The notes: generated from the letters alone by a model not told the origin. Counted from the first letter of the stretch, positions 16,553-26,187 are shown. The stretch is 64,000 bases of DNA from Porticoccus sp. W117 (GCF_030341905.1 NZ_JATAAF010000001.1:124001-188000); one strand, 5' to 3'. A program made the numbers and translations.

Positions 16553-18904
16553 TTACTGCCTTGAACCTATATATTCCCGCAACTGCTCCGCCAGTAGTCC
16601 GCGCTTGTCCGGGGGCAGCAGGAATTCAAATTCCCCCGCCGCCCGTTGCAGGTTCATCACATTGATCAAAAAATCGTACACCGCGTTGGCGGCGGCGCCC
16701 TGGGCCTGCAAGGCGGCGTTTTGCGCATCCAGCAGCTCGATTACTGACACCACTCCTTTGGCGTAAGAGTCGCCGACCAAATCCAGGTTTTTATCCGCCG
16801 CCTCTGCCGCCTGACGGGACAGTTCAATGGACGAGTAAGAGGCGCTGGTGCTGTGTACTTCGGCACGCACCTGTTGCTCTATCTGCTCTCGGGTGGCGTT
16901 GATCAGAGTGCGCAACTGCTGGCCTTCCAGTTTAGTTTTCGACAGTGCCGATTTGCGACCTCCCCCCTGAAACAGTGGCAGGCTGGCATTGATGGACACA
17001 GACCAGTCATCCAGAGATTCCCCCGGCCCGGCGCCGACACCGGCCTGGTCGAAGTTTTTACCGTACTGGCTGCTGATGCTGAAATCCGGCAGCCAGAAAT
17101 CCCGTTTGCGGTTGACCACTTCCCGTTTGTTGGCCGCCAGCTGCGCTTGCAGTTGGCGCAATTGCGGCGACAGTTCAATAGCCCGCTGCACGGAAAAATC
17201 GGTGAGAAAACCCAGGTTGCGGGGGTTGTCGATCAGCTCGTTAAACTCCGCCTCGGTCATCACAAAAGGCTCGTTAATTTGTGCACCGGCCAACTGAAAT
17301 GGCTCGGTAATGGGGCGATGCAGCAGGCGGTTGAGGTTTTCCTGGGCCTGGCGCAAACCGGCCTGGGCGCGCAGCAACTCACTGCGGTCGGTGGCCAGCT
17401 GACTCTCCCAGCGATACTGGTCCGCCGCCGAGCTGGAACCAGCGGCAACCCGATCCCGAGCCAGGCTGAGGTTGTTGCGGGTCAGGCTGAGGTTGTCCTG
17501 TTGAATGCGCAGCTGCTCCCGGGCGCGCAGCACATTCAGGTAAGCCACCGTGGCCGCCTGAATAATATCCAGGCGCAATTGCTCAAAGCCCGCCTCGCGG
17601 CTGTTCTGCAAATGCCCCTGAATCTGGAAGTTGCTCCAGGCGTCGTCTGAATAAAGCAACTGGCTCAGGGTGAGTGAACCATCGCGGGAGCGCTGCGCCT
17701 GCTGCCCCGCCGATACCAGCGGCGACACTTTGCGGCGGGTATTGGCGGCCCCCAGGGAAAGCTGCGGCAACAGGTTGGCGCGGGCGCTGGCAATATCCCG
17801 CTCCCCGGCGGCAACCCCGTAGGCCTCCGCACTCAGTTGCAGATTGCGGGCCACCGCCAGCTGCGCCACCGTGGTCAGGTCGTACAGTGGGCCGCCATCC
17901 GACTGCTCCTGATTCAGCAGAACCGCTTCACTGAGCACGTCAAAACGTGGGGAAATGCCAATTTGGCGGGCAGTGGCCATATTGATGGTGAGTTCCCGTT
18001 TGCCCTGGAACAGGGTCGGCTGGTCGCCGGCTTTTTCACCCAGCATCACCGCCTGCATATTCAGCGCGTTGCGGCGGGCGATGCGCTGCCAGTCGGTGGC
18101 CGGCGAATCGGACACCAGCATGCCCAGGCGCACGCCGTCAGAGCCAAGCAAGCTGAAACTGGGCAGCTGGCGTTGATTGATATTTTCCAGCAGCTCCCCC
18201 ATGGCCACTTTGGGCATGCGTGGCAACCCCGCCATCATCAAACCATCCACCCCCTGGGGCAGCTGTTGCAGCAGCTTGTGGTCAACCCCATCGTGGCCAA
18301 TAAAGTGCATGGTAATGCCCCGCTGCGCGGCCAGCTGGCGGGCTTTGGCGGCCAGGCTGGGCACCGCCGCCAGGATGGCTTCGTCTACCAACAGGGCAAT
18401 ATTTTTAACCGGCGCCACCCGCTGGAAGCTGGCCAACTGCTCCGTAAACTCCACCCGGTCCACCAGGTAGTTGAGATTGCTCACCCCGGAGCCTCTGCCA
18501 GTGGCCTGAACCCCCAACAGCTGGGCGTCGAACACCAGGGGCAAGAATGTGGGTTTGGGGAATTGCTTGCGGGCTGCGCCAATCTGGTTGGCGGCAAGGC
18601 CGGACACCAACAGCATATCCACCTCTGGGTCACTATAGGCCCGGTCAAACGCGCTTTGTATACTGGCGGCGCTCCAATCTGCCCGGAAGGGCTTGAAAGT
18701 GATAGCGAACTCCCCTTCCGTTAACGCCACCAATTCCTGGCGATATTGCTGCTCAATAAATGAAAGCTGGCGGTCGGGGCCGTCGCTGATTACCGCAATT
18801 CGGTAGCTATTGGCCGCCGCAGTTTGGGCAAACAATAGTTTCATCAACAGTAATGCCGCCAACAGCCAGAGAGGCCCAAGGCGGGTATGGTTAAAAAGAG
18901 TCAT
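16553..18904 (-). CDS. Periplasmic binding domain fused to TolC-like outer-membrane efflux protein
   Basis: 783 residues, far longer than a TolC (about 450-490). After a signal peptide (LLAALLLMKLLFAQTAAA), residues about 33-330 resemble the ABC-transporter substrate-binding fold (PF04392-like): YRIAVISDGPDRQ, VDMLLVSGLAANQIG, FLPLVFDAQLLGVQ, IALLVDEAILA and VDGLMMAGLPRMP alternate beta strands and helices as in type I binding proteins. Residues about 345-770 are an outer-membrane efflux protein with two repeats of long coiled-coil helices and beta segments (LYDLTTVAQLAVARN, LPQLSLGAA, LNRLLHRPI, FWLPDFSISSQYG, LPLFQGGGR). The ATG at 18904 has AGGAA 9 nt upstream. First gene of the RND operon, facing tetR. 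The fused domain may sense or capture the pump substrate (inference). Confidence 0.9.
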   Translation of the reverse strand: MTLFNHTRLGPLWLLAALLLMKLLFAQTAAANSYRIAVISDGPDRQLSFIEQQYRQELVALTEGEFAITFKPFRADWSAASIQSAFDRAYSDPEVDMLLVSGLAANQIGAARKQFPKPTFLPLVFDAQLLGVQATGRGSGVSNLNYLVDRVEFTEQLASFQRVAPVKNIALLVDEAILAAVPSLAAKARQLAAQRGITMHFIGHDGVDHKLLQQLPQGVDGLMMAGLPRMPKVAMGELLENINQRQLPSFSLLGSDGVRLGMLVSDSPATDWQRIARRNALNMQAVMLGEKAGDQPTLFQGKRELTINMATARQIGISPRFDVLSEAVLLNQEQSDGGPLYDLTTVAQLAVARNLQLSAEAYGVAAGERDIASARANLLPQLSLGAANTRRKVSPLVSAGQQAQRSRDGSLTLSQLLYSDDAWSNFQIQGHLQNSREAGFEQLRLDIIQAATVAYLNVLRAREQLRIQQDNLSLTRNNLSLARDRVAAGSSSAADQYRWESQLATDRSELLRAQAGLRQAQENLNRLLHRPITEPFQLAGAQINEPFVMTEAEFNELIDNPRNLGFLTDFSVQRAIELSPQLRQLQAQLAANKREVVNRKRDFWLPDFSISSQYGKNFDQAGVGAGPGESLDDWSVSINASLPLFQGGGRKSALSKTKLEGQQLRTLINATREQIEQQVRAEVHSTSASYSSIELSRQAAEAADKNLDLVGDSYAKGVVSVIELLDAQNAALQAQGAAANAVYDFLINVMNLQRAAGEFEFLLPPDKRGLLAEQLREYIGSRQ

Positions 18905-18919
18905 ATCTGGGATTCCTGA

Positions 18920-18947
18920 GGCTACTGATTGAGTATAGTCAGTAGCC
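18920..18947. promoter_or_regulatory. Probable TetR operator, 9-bp-arm inverted repeat
   Basis: Perfect inverted repeat GGCTACTGA - 10 nt - TCAGTAGCC directly upstream of the RND operon start. A second dyad (AGTTTAC/GTAAACT, arms 18969-18975 and 18992-18998) lies closer to tetR. Either or both could be bound by the adjacent TetR-family protein; which one is not determinable from sequence alone. Confidence 0.6.
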
Positions 18948-19034
18948 AACAAATCAAGTACACCGCGCAGTTTACATATTTATCTGAAAAAGTAAACTAC
19001 TCAGTGTATTATTTGTCAGCACTGTGGAGACAGC

Positions 19035-19661
19035 ATGAATTCAACAACAAAACCCGTCACCCGATCCCAGCAAAAGCAACAGGACATTGTTCGCGCCGCC
19101 GAACAGGTTTTTATTGAATGTGGCTACCGTGGCGCCAGCGTAGACGCCATTGCCGAGCGGGCGCAGGTGTCAAAGCGCACTATTTACAATCACTTCAATA
19201 ATAAAGAATCGCTGTTTCAACACATCACCAATCTGCTGATTGAAGAGGTGGTGCGTTCCAGCAGCGTTGTTTACGACCGCGAGCAGCCTCTGGACAAACA
19301 GCTGTTTGACATTCTCTCTGGCGCCTGGGATGCGCTCACATCCCAAAAACTGATTGAGCTGGTGCGGGTAATTACCAGTGAATATATGCTGAACCCCGCC
19401 ATGTCGCGGGAAACCATGGAGCGTATCACCAAAGGTGAAGAAGGCATGAACATCTGGCTAAAAGCCGCCATTGCCGACAAGCGCCTCAAGCCAGTGGATG
19501 TGGAATTTGCCGCCACCATGTTGCGCGGCATGGTGCACGAATACGGCCATCACCCCATGTTGTTTTTTGGTATGCCCGCCCCCAGCAAAAAAGAAAAGCA
19601 GCACACCCTGACGGAAATTGTTGCGGTGTTTTTGGGGCGTTATCAAGCGGGCAGCGAATAG
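19035..19661 (+). CDS. TetR-family regulator of the adjacent RND efflux operon
   Basis: 208 residues. The N-terminal helix-turn-helix (about 13-60) reads IVRAAEQVFIECGYRGASVDAIAERAQVSKRTIYNHF, and the ligand-binding C-terminal domain is divergent, as usual in the family. It is transcribed divergently from the RND operon across a 130-bp gap with two palindromes, the classic arrangement for a local repressor that releases the pump genes when an effector binds. Regulation and effector are inferred. Confidence 0.92.
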   Translation: MNSTTKPVTRSQQKQQDIVRAAEQVFIECGYRGASVDAIAERAQVSKRTIYNHFNNKESLFQHITNLLIEEVVRSSSVVYDREQPLDKQLFDILSGAWDALTSQKLIELVRVITSEYMLNPAMSRETMERITKGEEGMNIWLKAAIADKRLKPVDVEFAATMLRGMVHEYGHHPMLFFGMPAPSKKEKQHTLTEIVAVFLGRYQAGSE

Positions 19662-19768
19662 CCCGGAATACAGATTGAGATCTACACAGGATTACGGCAT
19701 AACCTGTTTTTATTCGCGGTGATAATAACTAATGGGCAAGGCTCTAAGTTGGCTCGCCACTGATACAG

Positions 19769-21496
19769 CTACAGTTTTTCAAGCTGCTCTACGATCAATT
19801 GTACTGAACGGTTTCCACGCCACTCGTTAATATCCGGCTTGAACACGCAACGCACCCGCTCCACATCCGTGGCTGGCCACTGGCCGAGATCAATATTGAA
19901 AGCGATGGCATCTATGGCCTCGCCGGATGCATTGGCCACCACCAGTTTGAGATGTTTCTCACCGACAATGCGTTGCTGCACCAGGCGAAACTCACCATCA
20001 AATACCGGTTCCGGAAATTGCTGCCCCCAGGGGCCGCCGTCGCGCAACTGCTGTACTCGCTCAAGGGTAAAATCCCCTGCGGCCATTTCGCCATCGGAGT
20101 GCAATACCGCCTGTAAATCGTCATCGCAAAGCTGGCGTCGCACTTCATCATCAAATGCGGCTTTAAACTCGTCCAACTTATCCAGGGGCAAACTCATACC
20201 GGCTGCCATGGCATGGCCACCGAATTTGCTCAACAAACCGGGGTGGCGTGCAGCCACTGCATCCAGTGCATCGCGAATGTGCAAACCTGGAATGGATCGG
20301 GCGGAGCCTTTGATGACACCGTCACTTTCATCGGCAAAAGCGATAACCGGGCGATGTACCTTTTCCTTGATGCGGGATGCCAGCAGGCCAACAACCCCCT
20401 GATGCCAGTCTGGGTTGTAAAGGCACAGCCCCCAAGGTAAACCCTGCTTATCCAGTTGCAACTGATCCACAAGCGCGGCCGCTTCTTTTTGCATTTGGGC
20501 TTCGATCAACTTGCGATCGCGGTTTAAGCCGTCCAGTTCCTGGGCAAATTCACGAGCAATATCCGGGCTGTCGGTAAGCAGGCATTCAATGCCGTGGCTG
20601 ATGTCATCCAATCGGCCTGCCGCGTTCAGACGTGGCCCTACAAAAAAGCCAAAATCCATGGCCACCGCTCGACGATAATCGCGCCCGGCGGCAGCCATTA
20701 ACGCCAATATGCCGGGGCGGCAGCAGCCAGCACGAATACGCTGCAACCCCTGGTGCACCAGAATGCGATTGGTTCGATCCAGAGGCACCACATCCGCCAC
20801 CGTGCCCAATGCAACCAGATCCAGCCAAGTGGCCATACTCGGCTCAGCGATGCCCTGCCCGGCAAACCAGTTGCTGTCCCGCAACTTGGCCCTGAGTGCA
20901 CTCAGCAGGTAAAAGATAACGCCAACACCCGCCAGGTTTTTGCTGGGAAAATCGCAACCCGGCTGGTTGGGATTGACGATGGCATCGGCTTTCGGCAGTT
21001 GCTCACCCGGCAGGTGGTGATCGGTAACAATCACTTTGATGCCCATCTGCTGGGCCGCAGCCACACCGGTAATACTGGATATGCCGTTATCCACGGTGAT
21101 GATCAAATCCGGTTTGTTGGCTGAGGCCAGTTCGACAATTTCTGGCGTCAGGCCATAGCCGTAATCAAAACGGTTAGGCACCAGATAATCGACCCGCTGA
21201 TAGCCCATCGCCCTTAACGCCAGAATACCCAGAGCGGTGCTGGTAGCACCGTCGCAATCGAAATCGCCAACGATCAGCAGGGATTGTTGGTTCTGCAGTG
21301 CCAGGCACAACAACTCGACCGCTTTATCAACACCTTTTAACTGATTGGGAGTGGGGAGGTGCTTAAGATGGTTTTCCAGCTCACTGCCGTCCGTAACCCC
21401 ACGAGCGGCGTAGACGCGCTGCAACAATGGCGGTATGTCGTCAGAAAAAGTGGCGCTAGTAAGATCCGGTTGACGGCGTTTAACAAGTTTTTTCAT
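19769..21496 (-). CDS. recJ: Single-stranded-DNA-specific exonuclease RecJ
   Basis: 575 residues, the usual RecJ size. DHH phosphoesterase motifs: IVGDFDCDGATST (motif I) near 76-88, IITVDNGISS near 131, VTDHHLPGEQ (the DHH) near 157, followed by the DHHA1 domain and C-terminal OB fold. 5'-3' exonuclease on single-stranded DNA in recombination and mismatch repair; Mn2+ held by the Asp/His motifs. The next gene upstream (dinG-like, 21542) runs in the same direction with a 45-bp gap, so they may be cotranscribed. Confidence 0.97.
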   Translation of the reverse strand: MKKLVKRRQPDLTSATFSDDIPPLLQRVYAARGVTDGSELENHLKHLPTPNQLKGVDKAVELLCLALQNQQSLLIVGDFDCDGATSTALGILALRAMGYQRVDYLVPNRFDYGYGLTPEIVELASANKPDLIITVDNGISSITGVAAAQQMGIKVIVTDHHLPGEQLPKADAIVNPNQPGCDFPSKNLAGVGVIFYLLSALRAKLRDSNWFAGQGIAEPSMATWLDLVALGTVADVVPLDRTNRILVHQGLQRIRAGCCRPGILALMAAAGRDYRRAVAMDFGFFVGPRLNAAGRLDDISHGIECLLTDSPDIAREFAQELDGLNRDRKLIEAQMQKEAAALVDQLQLDKQGLPWGLCLYNPDWHQGVVGLLASRIKEKVHRPVIAFADESDGVIKGSARSIPGLHIRDALDAVAARHPGLLSKFGGHAMAAGMSLPLDKLDEFKAAFDDEVRRQLCDDDLQAVLHSDGEMAAGDFTLERVQQLRDGGPWGQQFPEPVFDGEFRLVQQRIVGEKHLKLVVANASGEAIDAIAFNIDLGQWPATDVERVRCVFKPDINEWRGNRSVQLIVEQLEKL

Positions 21497-21541
21497 GGTA
21501 AAAATGTAGCTGGTGCAATAGTTGCAGAGTAAGTTATTAGC

Positions 21542-23683
21542 CTATTCAATCTCCCGCCGAAACGGCGGTAGCGAATCCAGCAACTGACGACCATAGCCCT
21601 TGGTCACTACCCGGCGGTCAAGCACAGTGACCTTGCCAGCATCCTGTTCGGTGCGCAAAAGTCGCCCCGCCGCCTGTATCAATTTCAGGGACGCATCCGG
21701 CAAGGAAATTTCAAAAAACGGTTTGCCGCCTTTGTTTTCCACCCATTCTGCCAGGGCTTCCTGAATCGGTTCATTGGGCACAGCAAAGGGTATTTTGGCA
21801 ATAATTACATGGCGGCAGTAATCGCCGGGCAAATCCACCCCTTCGGCAAAACTGGCCAGGCCAAAAATCACACTGCCCTCCCCGGCATCGATACGCTCTT
21901 TGTGCCGGCGAATCACTTCCGCGTGGGAGTAATCACCCTGCACCAGAATTTTCTTTGTCACATCTGCAGGCAACCCGTCAAACACCTGTTCCATCTGGCG
22001 ACGAGAAGCAAACAGCATCAAAGTGCCTTCATTGCTATCAATCCAGTCCGGCAGTTTGTCGATCAAATCGTCGGTGTGGGCAAAGGCATCACTGGCATCG
22101 GCAATATTGGGCACTGCCAGCACACCGGCATTGGCGTAATCAAAGGCGCCGGGCACTTGTTGGTAGTGGGCTTTGGAAAAAGTGCCCGCATGGGCACGAA
22201 AACGGTCAAAGCTGTTTAGCGCACACAGAGTGGCGGAGGTAATCACCGTGGCAAAGGCCCGGCTCCACAGCTGCTCCCGCAGCAGCGGTGCGGCAACGAT
22301 GGGGCTGCAACTGAGGCGAATATCTATATTGCCGCCGGCACCACTTTCCACGGACAACCAGCGAGCGCTGGGGGCACCCTGTTTCGGATCGGCACTGGCA
22401 AAGGCACTCCACAGTGCGGCACTGGATTCAGTGCGCGACAACCAGCCGCCAGCTACCTGATACAACTGCTCCAAGTCGACTCTGGGCACAGGACAGTGTG
22501 GCTCTTCCAGCAAATCATTGAGGCGGTCGTTCAGGGACTCCAGTCGCACTTCCAGTTGCGCAAAACGAGCACCCAATAACGCCGATACGTCTCTTAATTC
22601 CGGGCCAATATCACCGTTGACGAAGCGATACTGCTGATCACCAACGGAATCTATTCTGTCCGCCACTTCGTTGAATTGCGGGCTGGCAATGGCCAGTTGG
22701 CTGGCGCACTCCAATGCCTGCTGGCCTACCTCCACACAGAGGCTGTGTAAATCCTCCGCAAGAGTGAAATTACTGGCGCTGGCCTTCAATTGCTTATCGA
22801 TTTGTTGCAGCCACTTGCCGGTGCTGTCCAGTTGGCAGTGGCTGGCAAAATGGCGCAGTGCTGTGTCCGGCAGGCGATGGCCTTCATCGAAAATATAAAT
22901 GGTTTCTTCTGGCGGCGACAGTATTGCACCGCCGCCGAGTGCCAGGTCAGACATCACCAGATCGTGATTAGCGACAATGCAATCCGCTTCACCCAAGTCA
23001 TCGCGGGCGCGGAAAAAACAGCAGTTATTGATATGTCGGCAACTGCGTCCGGCACACTGGCGGCGGTCTACGGTCAGCGGCTGCCATTGCTCCTGGGGTA
23101 CCCCATCAGGCCAACTGTCGCGATCCCCCTGCCACTGGTTGGCGGCCAGAGCATCCGCCATGGAGTTGTAGAGTTTGATGCTGTCGGCACTGGGGTTAAA
23201 CAGCATCTCATCCGGAAACAGCCCCTGCCCCGCCTGGGTATCGGCGGCCTGATCGAGGCACTGTTCCAGCTTCAATGGGCACAGGTAACGGCCACGGCCT
23301 TTGGCCAGGGCAAAGCGGGTATTCCAACCGGTGTGGCGCAGCAGTTCGGGAATATCCCGTAACACGAGCTGCTCTTGCAGGGAAACGGTGCCGGTGGCGA
23401 TCACCACTTTTTTATCCAACGCCTTGGCCACGGGCAAGGTGGCCAACAGGTAGGCCAGGGTTTTACCGGTACCAGTGCCCGCCTCCACCACACAGAGGCC
23501 GCTGCCATCCACCTGTGGGGAGAGAACGCGATTGTTGTCGCCATCCAACTCAATGGCCGCCAAACTATTGGCGATCGCGGCGATCATCTGCTTTTGGCCC
23601 AGACGCGGCTTAAGCTCGCGGGCGTTGAGAAAGTCGCGATAGCCTTTTTGGATGGTTTGTTTGAGGTCGTCGGAAAGAGGCAT
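21542..23683 (-). CDS. dinG: DinG-like Fe-S superfamily 2 DNA helicase
   Basis: 713 residues. Walker A EAGTGTGKT at 67-75; a four-cysteine Fe-S region (LCPLKLEQC near 132, then CAGRSCRHINNCCFF near 210); Walker B variant DEGH; and C-terminal helicase motifs V/VI (FGLASFAEGVDLPGD, QAAGRLLRTEQD). Belongs to the XPD/DinG group, which unwinds DNA 5'-3' and clears R-loops and stalled replication structures. Length and cysteine layout fit E. coli DinG. The alternative YoaA paralogue is less likely, as it is shorter. Confidence 0.9.
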   Translation of the reverse strand: MPLSDDLKQTIQKGYRDFLNARELKPRLGQKQMIAAIANSLAAIELDGDNNRVLSPQVDGSGLCVVEAGTGTGKTLAYLLATLPVAKALDKKVVIATGTVSLQEQLVLRDIPELLRHTGWNTRFALAKGRGRYLCPLKLEQCLDQAADTQAGQGLFPDEMLFNPSADSIKLYNSMADALAANQWQGDRDSWPDGVPQEQWQPLTVDRRQCAGRSCRHINNCCFFRARDDLGEADCIVANHDLVMSDLALGGGAILSPPEETIYIFDEGHRLPDTALRHFASHCQLDSTGKWLQQIDKQLKASASNFTLAEDLHSLCVEVGQQALECASQLAIASPQFNEVADRIDSVGDQQYRFVNGDIGPELRDVSALLGARFAQLEVRLESLNDRLNDLLEEPHCPVPRVDLEQLYQVAGGWLSRTESSAALWSAFASADPKQGAPSARWLSVESGAGGNIDIRLSCSPIVAAPLLREQLWSRAFATVITSATLCALNSFDRFRAHAGTFSKAHYQQVPGAFDYANAGVLAVPNIADASDAFAHTDDLIDKLPDWIDSNEGTLMLFASRRQMEQVFDGLPADVTKKILVQGDYSHAEVIRRHKERIDAGEGSVIFGLASFAEGVDLPGDYCRHVIIAKIPFAVPNEPIQEALAEWVENKGGKPFFEISLPDASLKLIQAAGRLLRTEQDAGKVTVLDRRVVTKGYGRQLLDSLPPFRREIE

Positions 23684-23692
23684 AGAGAGAGG

Positions 23693-23742
23693 TTACAGGA
23701 CGCTTCGCTGACAGGGAACAGAGCGCGCTGCGCGCTTACAGG
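23693..23742. repeat. Repeat family F, copy 1
   Basis: TTACAGG...GACAGGG...GCGCGCTGCGCGC..TTACAGGG; complementary to the CCTGTAAGCGCAAAGCGCGC part of the copy at 61924-62005. Sits immediately beside repeat A1 between the dinG-like gene and the upstream acyltransferase gene. Confidence 0.65.
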
Positions 23743-23752
23743 GAAAAAGCTC

Positions 23753-23828
23753 GTCATTCCCGCGAAGGCGGGAATCCATGTATCTTGGTACTTCGAGCTT
23801 TATGGATCCCCGCCTTCGCGGGGATGAC
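23753..23828. repeat. Repeat family A, copy 1
   Basis: Inverted repeat with arms GTCATTCCCGCGAAGGCGGG and CCCGCCTTCGCGGGGATGAC. The acyltransferase gene's last ten codons and stop lie inside it. Copy 2 is at 59444-59516. Confidence 0.95.
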
Positions 23829-24993
23829 TTTCCTGGCCCTGTAAACCGATTTGGCTCACCACCGAATTGGCATACCCCGCCAAGGCAATATTGCGGTGTT
23901 CGGCAGGTAATTCTTGCATGCGCTGTTTAAACTGCTGCTCCCGTTCTGCCCACTCCTGATCACTCAAAGCCAGCTTTTCACGCATGGTGCTGAGATTGGG
24001 ATGATCCCCATGTAGGACGTTGTAAGCAATCAGATTGCTGCTGTGCTGGTGGTAATTTTCAATCACGTGCTGATCGATGGCAGCGGCGATGGTATCTGCA
24101 CTTTCCAACTCGTCTGCCGTCAGTGGTTCGCCGAAGGCCACATGCACCAGTCCCTTCTCACCCACAATGCCTTTGTAAATACTTTTCAGGTCTTCGTGTT
24201 CCGACTTTTGGTAGCTGCCGTGTTTTTCCACTTCATAGAGTTCACGGGCCTTGTAGCCATCGCAGGGATCCAGCTCGTAGGAAAGGGTTACCGGTACAAT
24301 ATTGAGCTGCCCCATGGCCTCGGCAAATTCCTGCTCTTTGCCTTTGCTGAGCGAAAGCATTTTGATCAGTGCGGTATCGGTGCGGTCCAAGCCGTCTTTG
24401 GCGCGCCCCTCCCGCTGGGCAATCCAGATGGAGCTGTTTTCCTGGCAAATGGAGTGGCGAATATAACCAGACAACTGCAGCAGCGCTGCCAGTTTTTCAC
24501 GGCGACCACTCACTGAACGTTTGACGATAAAGCTCTTGTTCAAACGCATCAGGTCAGAGGTGAAGGGTTTGGTCAGCAGATTGTCGCCAATGGCAATACG
24601 CGGGGTGCCAAAACCGCCGCGATCCAGGCACAAACCCACCACCGCAGGGTCTACCGCAATATCCCGGTGATTACAGATAAACAGGTAAGAGGCTTTCGGG
24701 TTCAGCTTTTCCAGCCCGGAAACCGTAATGTCTCTGGTCTGCTTTTCCATCAGACCCCACCAGTAGTGGCCGATCACCTGCTGAAAACTGGCTACGTCAC
24801 TGGCGCCAGCAAAGGCTTCCTCAAGCCGGGCCTTGATCGGCCCGCGAAAGACCCAGGGTAGCCAACGAGCCAGGCGTGGGTATTTCATCCGGGCAATGGT
24901 GTCGTGCAACTCCGGGTCGGCAACCAGACGCGCCAAAACCCGAGGCACTTCGCTGTCCTTATAGGGGCGAATATCTTCAAAATCAGCGCTCAT
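23800..24993 (-). CDS. PlsC-like acyltransferase with repeat-encoded C-terminus
   Basis: 397 residues. Acyltransferase HX4D motif in FICNHRDIAVDPAVVG near 130 and glycerol-phosphate-binding-like block IWIAQREGRAKDG near 212. The protein is longer than PlsC (about 245) and matches large uncharacterised gammaproteobacterial acyltransferases, so the acceptor is uncertain. The last residues (ESHPREGGDP) and the stop codon are read out of repeat A1, so the native C-terminus was probably replaced when the repeat arrived. ATG at 24993. Downstream of pyrB in the same direction after a 93-bp A+T-rich gap. Confidence 0.85.
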   Translation of the reverse strand: MSADFEDIRPYKDSEVPRVLARLVADPELHDTIARMKYPRLARWLPWVFRGPIKARLEEAFAGASDVASFQQVIGHYWWGLMEKQTRDITVSGLEKLNPKASYLFICNHRDIAVDPAVVGLCLDRGGFGTPRIAIGDNLLTKPFTSDLMRLNKSFIVKRSVSGRREKLAALLQLSGYIRHSICQENSSIWIAQREGRAKDGLDRTDTALIKMLSLSKGKEQEFAEAMGQLNIVPVTLSYELDPCDGYKARELYEVEKHGSYQKSEHEDLKSIYKGIVGEKGLVHVAFGEPLTADELESADTIAAAIDQHVIENYHQHSSNLIAYNVLHGDHPNLSTMREKLALSDQEWAEREQQFKQRMQELPAEHRNIALAGYANSVVSQIGLQGQESHPREGGDP

Positions 24994-25086
24994 CTAATGT
25001 TCACCCCAAATTTAAAAAATGACTTTAACTTTTTGTTTTTATTTATTTTTTATATGAATTTTCATATAACTCTTTAATACAGGAAG

Positions 25087-26097
25087 TCAGCCGCGACGAT
25101 GGTGCCAGCGAACATCATGGCTGTATTGATCCACCATATGGGCAACCCCAAGAACCTGAGCAAACAACGCCATCCGCACCAGTATACCGTTGTCCGCCTG
25201 GCGGAAAATAGCCAGATTGGGGTTGTCATCCAGATCCGTATCCAGTTCATTGGCGTCGGAGCGGGAATCACGGGGCAGCGGGTGCATAATCACCGTATTG
25301 GGTTCGCAGTGGCGAGTGTAAATGGATTGATTAATGCGCATTTTGCCCCGATACATGTCCGCCTCTTCCACACTGGCAAATCGCTCCTCCTGAATGCGGG
25401 TGGAATAGACAATGTGGGCACGGGCAATCCCCTGATCCAGTTGATCAGTCTGTTCAACAGCAATACCTGCAGAGCGCATTTCATCCACCAGTTCGGCGGG
25501 CATAGCCAGCTCCGGCGGTGATACCAGCGTAATGCTCACCTGTTTATAGAGCATCAGCAATTTACACAGGGAGTGCACCGTACGGCCAAATTTGAGGTCA
25601 CCCACCATGGCGATACGCAAGTTATCCAGATTGCGGCCGCGAGCCGAAAGTTCTTTTTCAATGGTGTACAAATCCAGCAGGGCTTGTGTGGGGTGCTCGT
25701 TAGGGCCATCGCCGCCATTGATCACCGGCACCCGACTGGTGGAAGCAAAGTCCGCCACCGAGCCCGAATCCGGATGGCGCATGCAGATAATATCGCTGTA
25801 GCCAGATAACACACGTGCAGTGTCCTGCAACGACTCACCTTTCACCACTGCCGAACTGGAAAAACCGGTAGTTTCCCGCACCTCCCCGCCCAACAGGTTG
25901 AAAGCACAGCCAAAGCTCACTCGGGTACGAGTACTGGGTTCAAAGAACATATTGCCAAGGATGGCCCCCTCCAACACCCGTGTCACCCGGCGACGCTGGG
26001 CGTAGGGCTCCATGCTGTCAGCGGTGGCAAACAAAGTGTCAATATCACCCCGCTCAAACTGGCGGATAGAGAGTATATGGGAGCCTTTGAATTCCAA
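25087..26097 (-). CDS. pyrB: Aspartate carbamoyltransferase catalytic chain
   Basis: 336 residues. Carbamoyl-phosphate signature FFEPSTRTRVSF, the HPTQALLDL loop, MVGDLKFGRTVHSL, and C-terminal MHPLPRDSRSDANELDTDLD. First committed step of pyrimidine synthesis: carbamoyl phosphate plus aspartate to carbamoyl aspartate. No pyrI regulatory chain or pyrC-like gene is next to it. The chosen TTG start at 26097 begins MEFKGSHILSIRQF, the usual family N-terminus, with AGGG upstream; a GTG at 26187 would add 30 residues. The repeat J hairpin lies just upstream. Confidence 0.94.
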   Translation of the reverse strand: MEFKGSHILSIRQFERGDIDTLFATADSMEPYAQRRRVTRVLEGAILGNMFFEPSTRTRVSFGCAFNLLGGEVRETTGFSSSAVVKGESLQDTARVLSGYSDIICMRHPDSGSVADFASTSRVPVINGGDGPNEHPTQALLDLYTIEKELSARGRNLDNLRIAMVGDLKFGRTVHSLCKLLMLYKQVSITLVSPPELAMPAELVDEMRSAGIAVEQTDQLDQGIARAHIVYSTRIQEERFASVEEADMYRGKMRINQSIYTRHCEPNTVIMHPLPRDSRSDANELDTDLDDNPNLAIFRQADNGILVRMALFAQVLGVAHMVDQYSHDVRWHHRRG

Positions 26098-26187
26098 GAT
26101 AAGTGCCCTGCCGATTGAATTGGTGGGCGATTTTAGCACTTTTGGGTGGGGAATAAATACGGCGGTCGAGCTGTGTAGAGTCGCCAC

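Noticed and set aside
17837-18724. 295-codon plus-strand open frame
   Set aside because: Antisense shadow of the binding-domain/TolC fusion gene; low-complexity Gln/His-rich product with no domain, and the minus-strand gene has clear motifs throughout.
25000-25086. ATATGAA/TTCATAT hairpin downstream of pyrB as a terminator
   Set aside because: The stem is A+T only and is followed by A on the pyrB strand instead of T, so it does not fit an intrinsic terminator in either useful direction.
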